Under the pieces are notes generated by a model, which saw only the letters and a program-made list of their open reading frames with translations, was not told the origin of the DNA and did not search any database. Made by a program: the position numbers and the translations under genes. 64,000 nt of DNA. Origin: Nitrospina sp052156635 (lineage in GTDB: Bacteria > Nitrospinota > Nitrospinia > Nitrospinales > Nitrospinaceae). The stretch lies in contig NZ_JBQKUO010000004.1 in assembly GCF_052156635.1 (NCBI RefSeq), positions 248,001 to 312,000 on the forward strand, written 5' to 3'. Below, piece by piece: positions 58,730 to 64,000 of this stretch. The stretch's first letter is position 1, and each line of letters starts with the position of its first letter.

Positions 58730-60016
58730 ATGAATCCATCTCAATGCCTGGATTACCTTTTCGGCCTGCAAAACAGCGGAATCAAACTGGGCCTGGAAAA
58801 CACCACCCGCCTGCTGGAAGCGCTGGGCGATCCTCAGAACAAGATTCCGGCCATCCACATCGCCGGAACCAAAGGCAAGGGCTCGACCGCCGCGTTTGTC
58901 GAATCCATCCTGCGCGCAGCCGGTTACCGAACCGGACTGTACACCTCGCCCCACATCCGGCATTTTTCAGAACGCATCCAGGTGGACCGCGAGCCGATTC
59001 CGGAAGACGCGATGGTCGACGGCATTCTGCACATCAAGGAAACCTCGGAACGGATCGGTGTTCCGGTTACGTTTTTCGAGTTCGGCACCGTCCTCGCCTT
59101 TCGGTATTTCGTCGAACAGAAAGTGGACTGGAACGTGATCGAGGTCGGTATGGGCGGTCGGCTTGATTCCACCAACACCTGTCAGGGCGAAGTGTGCATC
59201 GTCACCTCCATTTCCCGCGATCACGAAAGCAGCCTGGGCACGGAGCTTCCCGGTATCGCCTTTGAAAAAGCCTCCATCATCAAGGACACCTGCACCGTGG
59301 TGACGGGTGTAGACCAGCCCGACGTGTTCCGCGTGATCGAAGACCGTGCGCGCGAGTTCGACTGCCGTCTTCTGAAGCTGGGACGGGATTTTGACGTGAA
59401 CCTGCACACACATCGGCCAGGCGAAATGATGTTCGACTATGAAAGTCCGATCGAAAGCATTCAAGGTTTGACCAGCCCCCTGCTCGGACGCTACCAGGCT
59501 CAAAACGCGGCCATGGCCATCGCCGCCTGCCAGGCTCTCGAATCCAAAGGAGTGAAACTCACACCTGAAATCATTCGACGCGGCATCTCCACCGCGCAAT
59601 GGGCCGGACGGCTGGAAGTGGTCAACGAATCGCCGCTCACCCTCCTCGACTGCGCGCACAACCTGGACAGCCTGCAAAAACTGATGGAGGCCTTGAAGGA
59701 ATTGTATCCTTCGCGGAAACTGCGCATCGTGCTGGGTATCATGCAGGACAAGCCCTACCGGGAATGTATTGAAATTGTCGCCCGATTCGCCCATCATATC
59801 ACGCTGGCCCGGCCCCGGCAGGATCGCAGCCTGAACCCGGCGGACCTGGCCGGCGAGACCTTTTCCATCGGGCCGCTGGAAATTATCGAGGACGTCCCTC
59901 AGGCCCTGATCGCCAACCAGAAGCAATGTGAACCCGACGAGTTGATTTGTGTGACGGGCTCCATCTTTACCGTCGCGGAAGCCAGAGAATATATTGAACG
60001 AACCTGTCTCAAATAA
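58730..60016 (+). CDS. folC: folylpolyglutamate synthase / dihydrofolate synthase
   Basis: 428 residues. The Mur-ligase-type P-loop GTKGKGST is at 46-53, preceded by HIA; GLYTSPHIRHFSERIQVD, EVGMGGRLDSTNTC and SRDHESSLG are FolC-typical, and the C-terminal domain has DCAHNLDSLQKLM. The enzyme adds glutamate to dihydropteroate and to reduced folates with ATP. lptD begins inside its last codons, so folC heads the folC-lptD-pyrE operon. Confidence 0.95.
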   Translation: MNPSQCLDYLFGLQNSGIKLGLENTTRLLEALGDPQNKIPAIHIAGTKGKGSTAAFVESILRAAGYRTGLYTSPHIRHFSERIQVDREPIPEDAMVDGILHIKETSERIGVPVTFFEFGTVLAFRYFVEQKVDWNVIEVGMGGRLDSTNTCQGEVCIVTSISRDHESSLGTELPGIAFEKASIIKDTCTVVTGVDQPDVFRVIEDRAREFDCRLLKLGRDFDVNLHTHRPGEMMFDYESPIESIQGLTSPLLGRYQAQNAAMAIAACQALESKGVKLTPEIIRRGISTAQWAGRLEVVNESPLTLLDCAHNLDSLQKLMEALKELYPSRKLRIVLGIMQDKPYRECIEIVARFAHHITLARPRQDRSLNPADLAGETFSIGPLEIIEDVPQALIANQKQCEPDELICVTGSIFTVAEAREYIERTCLK

Positions 60017-62219
60017 GGCGGTCCTTTTTGTGACGATGGCGTTGCTGGCAGGTCTGCTCGGCTTCGTTCCCTCCCCCGCACTCAGCCAATCCGTTTCACC
60101 CGTCACCAGTCCGGAGCAAAAAGAAGACCCGGTGGAAATCACCGCCGATTACATGGAGCACCTCGTCAAAGAAAACCTCATCAAAGCCCGCGGCAATGTG
60201 GTGGTGCGTTATCAAAACCGCACCATACGCGCCGATAAAATGGCCATCAATACCGAATCCGGCCAGGGACACGCACAAGGCAACGTGGTGATGAAAGCGG
60301 AAGACGGTTCCACCGTGGAAGCAGTGCGTGGTGATTTCAACATAAAAACTCACCGGGGCATCCTGCTTCGAAGCCGGGGAACGCTGAAGGGACAGCAGGG
60401 GCAGGAATATTACGTTACCGGAAAAGTATTACGCCGCTTTTCGGAGGAACACTACCAGACGGAGGACGCCACGCTGACTACCTGCACCGGGGTGCTGCCC
60501 GACTGGATGATCGAGGTGGGCAAGGCAGACATCCTGATGCAGGACCGCGCCCTGTTCACGGGCGGGGTGTTTCGTGTGAAAGGAATTCCTTTCATATACA
60601 TTCCGGTGGGTTACGTGCCTATCATCACGGAGCGCAAAAGCGGGTTCCTGATGCCCAGCATCGGTACCAGCAACCTGGACGGCCTCACCATCCAGAACCG
60701 GTATTTCTGGGCAATCAACCGGTCCTACGACGCCACCCTCGGTGCCGACTACATGGAAAACCGCGGCTTGCGCTCATCCCTCGAATTCCGCTACCGCCCG
60801 AGCGAAACGACCGAAGGCTGGTGGCGCGGCGAGCATTTGAAAGACGACATCTCGGGAAAAACGTTCTGGAAACTGGACGCCCGGCACCAGCAGGTCCTTC
60901 CCGGTGAAGCCCGCCTGCTGGCACGGCTTGACCAGACTTCCGGGGCGAACTTCAACAAAACCTTCAAGTCGCAAACCGAAATCCGCACCCGGCGAAGCAG
61001 CGATTCATTTCTGTCCATATTCAAAGGATGGGAAACCAACTCCCTCGACATCCTGGGCCGCTACCGCGAAAGCGAACAGGCCGAGCGCGACGATACCTTC
61101 GGCATCCTGCCGTCCATCACCTGGGTCACGCAGTCTTTTCAACTGGGCAACAGCGGCTTTTACTTCAACCAGGAATCGAGCGCCACGCAGTTTCTACTCG
61201 ACCTGGATCCAACAATAGGTGTGGACAACGAAGAGACCCTTCAACGGTTCGACTTTCATCCTCAGCTTTCGTACCCGATCACATTTGCCCCGTGGTTGCG
61301 CCTGACACCCCAGGTCGGGTTCCGCGAAACCTATTACAATAAAGAAATCTCGGACGACATCAACCCGTCCACCAACCAGCCGTTCATTCGGCCGGAGTTC
61401 ACAAGAGAAGTATTCGAGTTCAGCGCCTTTCTGGAAGGACCCAAGTTCAACCGGGTCTTCAAACCGACGGAGCCCGGCGGCCCCGCGTACAAGCACGTCA
61501 TTGAACCGCGGGTGCAGTACGATTACATTTCCGGTTTCGACCGGAAAGACCGCGAAAAAATCCGCATCATTGACGGAGTGGACGACATCCGCCCGACCGA
61601 AGCCGTCACCTATTTCCTGACCCAGCGCCTGCTTCGCAAGGACACGGACAGCAATGGAAACAGCGAAGTACGACAGGTGGCACGCTTTGAGATCAGCCAG
61701 AGTTACAATATCAAGGAAGCACGGCGGTTCCAGACACCCCTCACTCCACGGCGCCCCTTTAACAACCTGCGATTCGACCTCGACACCCGCTTCACGGATT
61801 ATTTCATGTTCAATTTCGACAGTGAGTATAATGTGTACGATGGTTTCGTCCAGCGGTTCAATTTTGACGTCGGCATCCGGTTGAGCGAATGGTTGATGGT
61901 GGTTCTGGAAAAACGCCAGGTCCACAATGAGTCAGCCATGATTTTGGGCACTCTCGACGTGACTCTTCCCAAAGGGTTGAATTTCAAGTACAGTGCCCGT
62001 TTTGACGAGTTCAATGACCGCGTCCTGGAACACAACGGCCGGGCCACATACAGCGATCCCTGCAAATGCTGGGGTCTGTCGTTCGACTTCATCCGCCGCC
62101 GCAACATCAACCTCAACGTCAACCAGGCGGAAACGAAAATGCTGCTCAGCATCGAACTGCGGGGGCTTGCCGACTTTGATGGATCACGCGGCGAGACTTT
62201 TATCCACCGCGGGTTTTGA
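59994..62219 (+). CDS. lptD: LPS-assembly protein LptD
   Basis: 741 residues from TTG 59994, 23 bp inside folC; a GTG at 60030 or ATG at 60036 inside the signal peptide are alternatives, but the TTG form keeps a Lys before the hydrophobic core. The signal ends near ALSQS. Residues about 40-140 are the periplasmic OstA/LptA-like domain (ITADYMEHL, NVVVRYQNRTIRADKMAIN), and about 190-741 the large beta-barrel (FMLPSIGTSN-like region, PRVQYDYISGF, and a final IHRGF). LptD inserts lipopolysaccharide into the outer leaflet together with the lipoprotein LptE. It shows that the organism has an LPS-type outer membrane. Confidence 0.93.
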   Translation: MNEPVSNKAVLFVTMALLAGLLGFVPSPALSQSVSPVTSPEQKEDPVEITADYMEHLVKENLIKARGNVVVRYQNRTIRADKMAINTESGQGHAQGNVVMKAEDGSTVEAVRGDFNIKTHRGILLRSRGTLKGQQGQEYYVTGKVLRRFSEEHYQTEDATLTTCTGVLPDWMIEVGKADILMQDRALFTGGVFRVKGIPFIYIPVGYVPIITERKSGFLMPSIGTSNLDGLTIQNRYFWAINRSYDATLGADYMENRGLRSSLEFRYRPSETTEGWWRGEHLKDDISGKTFWKLDARHQQVLPGEARLLARLDQTSGANFNKTFKSQTEIRTRRSSDSFLSIFKGWETNSLDILGRYRESEQAERDDTFGILPSITWVTQSFQLGNSGFYFNQESSATQFLLDLDPTIGVDNEETLQRFDFHPQLSYPITFAPWLRLTPQVGFRETYYNKEISDDINPSTNQPFIRPEFTREVFEFSAFLEGPKFNRVFKPTEPGGPAYKHVIEPRVQYDYISGFDRKDREKIRIIDGVDDIRPTEAVTYFLTQRLLRKDTDSNGNSEVRQVARFEISQSYNIKEARRFQTPLTPRRPFNNLRFDLDTRFTDYFMFNFDSEYNVYDGFVQRFNFDVGIRLSEWLMVVLEKRQVHNESAMILGTLDVTLPKGLNFKYSARFDEFNDRVLEHNGRATYSDPCKCWGLSFDFIRRRNINLNVNQAETKMLLSIELRGLADFDGSRGETFIHRGF

Positions 62220-62245
62220 TTCAATCTCAATGGAGGATCCGTTCC

Positions 62246-62887
62246 TTGAAGTACTGGAAAAACATCGCCCGTGTGGCGCTCGACATCGGTGCCATCCGCA
62301 TCAATCCGGATGAGCCTTTCACCTGGGCATCCGGCTACCGCATGCCGGTTTACAATGACAACCGCCTGCTCCTGGGTGAACCCAAGCACCGGTTTCTCAT
62401 TGCGGAATCGATGCAGGAAATTATCGAGAGAGATCAGGTCCCGGTCGATTGCATTGCGGGAACCGCCACCGCGGGCATTCCGCATGCAACCACCCTGGCC
62501 AACATGATGGAACTTCCTCTGGTATACGTTCGCCCCTCCAGCAAAGGGCATGGACTGCAAAACCAGATCGAGGGCATCCTGGAGCCGGGCCAGGAAGTGG
62601 TGGTGATCGAGGATCTGGTATCCACGGGAGGCAGCGCATTGAAAGCGGTGGAAGCGCTGCGTGCCGCCGGCGCACGGGTGGCCCACTGCCTGTGCATCTT
62701 CAGTTACGGATTCGAGTCGGCCCGGGCCGCCTTTGAGGCCGCCGACTGCCAGCTCCACACCCTTCTCACCTTTCCCGACCTGGTGGCTTTTGCGGAAGAA
62801 AACGGGCGAATCGACGCCGGCCAGAAAGCGCTTCTGGAGGCCTGGTATGAGAACCCTTTTGAATGGGCCGCCCAAAACAAACGCTGA
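62246..62887 (+). CDS. pyrE: orotate phosphoribosyltransferase
   Basis: 213 residues from TTG 62246, chosen because GGAGG lies nine bases upstream; a TTG at 62216 overlapping the lptD stop would add ten residues. FTWASGYRMPVYNDNRLLLG, IAGTATAGIPHA, LVYVRPSSKGHG and the PRPP-binding VVVIEDLVSTGGSAL identify PyrE. It joins orotate to PRPP to give OMP in pyrimidine synthesis. Last gene of the folC-lptD-pyrE group. Confidence 0.93.
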   Translation: MKYWKNIARVALDIGAIRINPDEPFTWASGYRMPVYNDNRLLLGEPKHRFLIAESMQEIIERDQVPVDCIAGTATAGIPHATTLANMMELPLVYVRPSSKGHGLQNQIEGILEPGQEVVVIEDLVSTGGSALKAVEALRAAGARVAHCLCIFSYGFESARAAFEAADCQLHTLLTFPDLVAFAEENGRIDAGQKALLEAWYENPFEWAAQNKR

Positions 62888-62970
62888 AACCCTCAAATCG
62901 AAAAAACCTTTTTAGAAACATATACTTGCAAGGTTCCCACAATAAATGAAATCCGGGCCGGAATTTAGGA

Positions 62971-62999
62971 TTGACAGGATAGGTGTTTGATAATAGTAT
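62971..62999 (+). promoter_or_regulatory. sigma-70 promoter of the CODH-beta-like gene
   Basis: Perfect TTGACA (62971-62976), 17-base spacer, TAGTAT (62994-62999). The leader would be about 145 bases and includes the CTTTGG/CCAAAG inverted repeat at 63088-63106. Confidence 0.6.
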
Positions 63000-63087
63000 T
63001 TAAAGCTCATTTATTTTTGTCTTACCATCCTCTGCTCCAAAATTGCCACTTCCCGGTAGCAGAATATTTGAATAGACAACTAAAATT

Positions 63088-63106
63088 CTTTGGTAAGGTT
63101 CCAAAG
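63088..63106 (+). repeat. inverted repeat in the leader of the CODH-beta-like gene
   Basis: CTTTGG-TAAGGTT-CCAAAG, a possible operator or small leader hairpin. Confidence 0.4.
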
Positions 63107-63149
63107 ACGGATTCCCTATAAGATATTTGTTTTTTGGAGGTTATTCAGA

Positions 63150-63863
63150 ATGCCAAAATTAGAGTTGGGCCCTGTAGGCCTGCTTCCGCCCTCTGCGGCC
63201 GCCATGGGTATTTTCCAGCCGGAAAAAGGTTCCCGCAAGCAACTGCTGGAAGGTGAACCGGTTGATGAGGATAAGGTCTATGAGACCGCAGCCGTCAAGC
63301 TGCTGACCCGGCGAAACCCGACCCTGTTTCCCGGACCGCAGATTATCTGGGGCTGGAACGAAGAAGCCCGGCACAAGGCGGAGCTGATTTTGAATTTCGT
63401 CAAGGAAGTTCCCGGAATGAACATCATTCCCATGCCGGACTACCGTCCCATCTATCCCAAAATCGATCCGGAAGCGGTGATCAATCCCTGTCACCCCAAC
63501 CTGACCGTTCTGCACAACAAGATTCACGTTTGTGTCCTCATCGGGGTGCATTGCCATTTTGCAAACATCACCCTGAAGATGATCCGGGCCAACACCCCCT
63601 GCTATACGCAGGCCTGGTGCGCGTACGACGGCCACGAAGATGCGTTGCTGTCCATCCGGGATACCGATTCGGACGTGATCCTCAAAATGACCGAGACCGT
63701 CAAGCGCGTGCGGCAGTCGCTGACCCCGTGGGCGGAAACCCCGGAAGGCAAGGAAGAGCTCGAAGAAATCGCCGCCATGAAAGCCAAGAACAAAGCCGAA
63801 GAAAAGGAAAGCGCGGTTCTGTTCAAAGGCGAGCTTTACGACGGGATTCAGGAAACGGAATAA
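63150..63863 (+). CDS. CO dehydrogenase beta-subunit-like / 2-oxoacid:ferredoxin oxidoreductase accessory subunit
   Basis: 237 residues from ATG 63150, with TTGGAGG eleven bases upstream. GPVGLLPPSAAAMGIFQPEK, PGPQIIWGWNEEARHKAEL and VCVLIGVHCHFANITLK recall proteins annotated as CODH beta-subunit family in Aquificae, Nitrospira and Nitrospina, where they go with five-subunit pyruvate or 2-oxoglutarate ferredoxin oxidoreductases of the reductive TCA cycle. The N-terminal 120 residues contain no Cys; C-terminal Cys and His (NPCHPN, IGVHCHF, TPCYTQAWC) could bind metal. Identification is from memory and only moderately sure. It has its own promoter and terminator; any partner genes lie outside the window. 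Confidence 0.55.
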   Translation: MPKLELGPVGLLPPSAAAMGIFQPEKGSRKQLLEGEPVDEDKVYETAAVKLLTRRNPTLFPGPQIIWGWNEEARHKAELILNFVKEVPGMNIIPMPDYRPIYPKIDPEAVINPCHPNLTVLHNKIHVCVLIGVHCHFANITLKMIRANTPCYTQAWCAYDGHEDALLSIRDTDSDVILKMTETVKRVRQSLTPWAETPEGKEELEEIAAMKAKNKAEEKESAVLFKGELYDGIQETE

Positions 63864-63891
63864 GTTCCAGGCTGTTTTTCCACCGTACATC

Positions 63892-63921
63892 AAGGGCCCC
63901 GGATTCCGGGGCCCTTTTTTA
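63892..63921 (+). terminator. rho-independent terminator of the CODH-beta-like gene
   Basis: AAGGGCCCCGG pairs with CCGGGGCCCTT around ATT, followed by a run of T. After it, about 80 bases to the window edge show nothing. Confidence 0.92.
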
Positions 63922-64000
63922 TTGCCCTTTACTTCCTCCCCGCCCCCCTCAACCCGCTTGAAGAAAAAGCTTAAGTGTTTATTCTTTATAGGGTTAAAAA

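Noticed and set aside
58967..60142. 391-codon minus-strand frame opposite folC
   Set aside because: Antisense shadow of a clear FolC; no domain seen.

Overview
The window looks like a chromosomal piece of a Gram-negative bacterium of moderately high G+C. LptD, an RND efflux pair, a porin-like barrel and lipoprotein or periplasmic signals all point to an outer membrane. Genes are packed on both strands with short ATGA overlaps. There is no rRNA, insertion sequence or CRISPR array, and only two tRNAs (Pro-GGG and Arg-CCT). The last complete gene (63150-63863) resembles a small protein that, from memory, accompanies CODH or five-subunit 2-oxoacid:ferredoxin oxidoreductase systems in Aquificae, Nitrospira and Nitrospina. 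Together with the very large kinase repertoire this makes a Nitrospinota-type organism my best guess, but that is inference.

Layout. 1-7253: start of thymidylate kinase, a small secreted protein, a DnaJ-like co-chaperone, an RND efflux adaptor and pump, and a membrane protein. 7266-14466: a B12-radical SAM protein with a cupin, tRNA-Pro behind a possible structured leader, a CDF metal exporter, a phage-like small protein, a pentapeptide-repeat protein, a rhodanese, a lipoprotein and an MscS channel. 14601-19211: a three-gene operon in which a Ddl-like ATP-grasp fused to an apparently dead M20 peptidase domain is followed by a gamma-glutamyltransferase homologue and an N-formylglutamate amidohydrolase. 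This is my main candidate for an undescribed system. 19225-23012: SpmA/SpmB fusion, a formyltransferase, and a receiver-TM-DUF1566 protein.

23467-28791 encodes a 1774-residue multi-PAS sensor protein with a FixL-like PAS domain and an Asn where the phosphoacceptor His should be. 29852-33337 is a zinc-uptake type operon (small His/Cys protein, porin-like barrel, ZnuA, ZnuB) with no ATPase gene, followed by a convergent cold-shock gene. 33771-37106 holds small hypothetical and FGE-fold proteins. 37147-48601 is a signalling block: a lone receiver, a DJ-1-like protein without its Cys, three hybrid histidine kinases and a CheR methyltransferase without CheB or a chemoreceptor.

48770-58617: tRNA-Arg, a DCC thiol protein, a methyltransferase, a parvulin-rhodanese fusion, OppD/OppF ATPases without permeases, an AEC carrier, and a MotA / MotB-like / PilZ operon in which the MotB-like protein carries about 270 extra coiled-coil residues in front of its membrane helix. 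58730-63863: folC-lptD-pyrE housekeeping operon and the CODH-beta-like gene with its own promoter and terminator.

All functional names rest on motifs read by eye; no database search was run. Domain boundaries are approximate.
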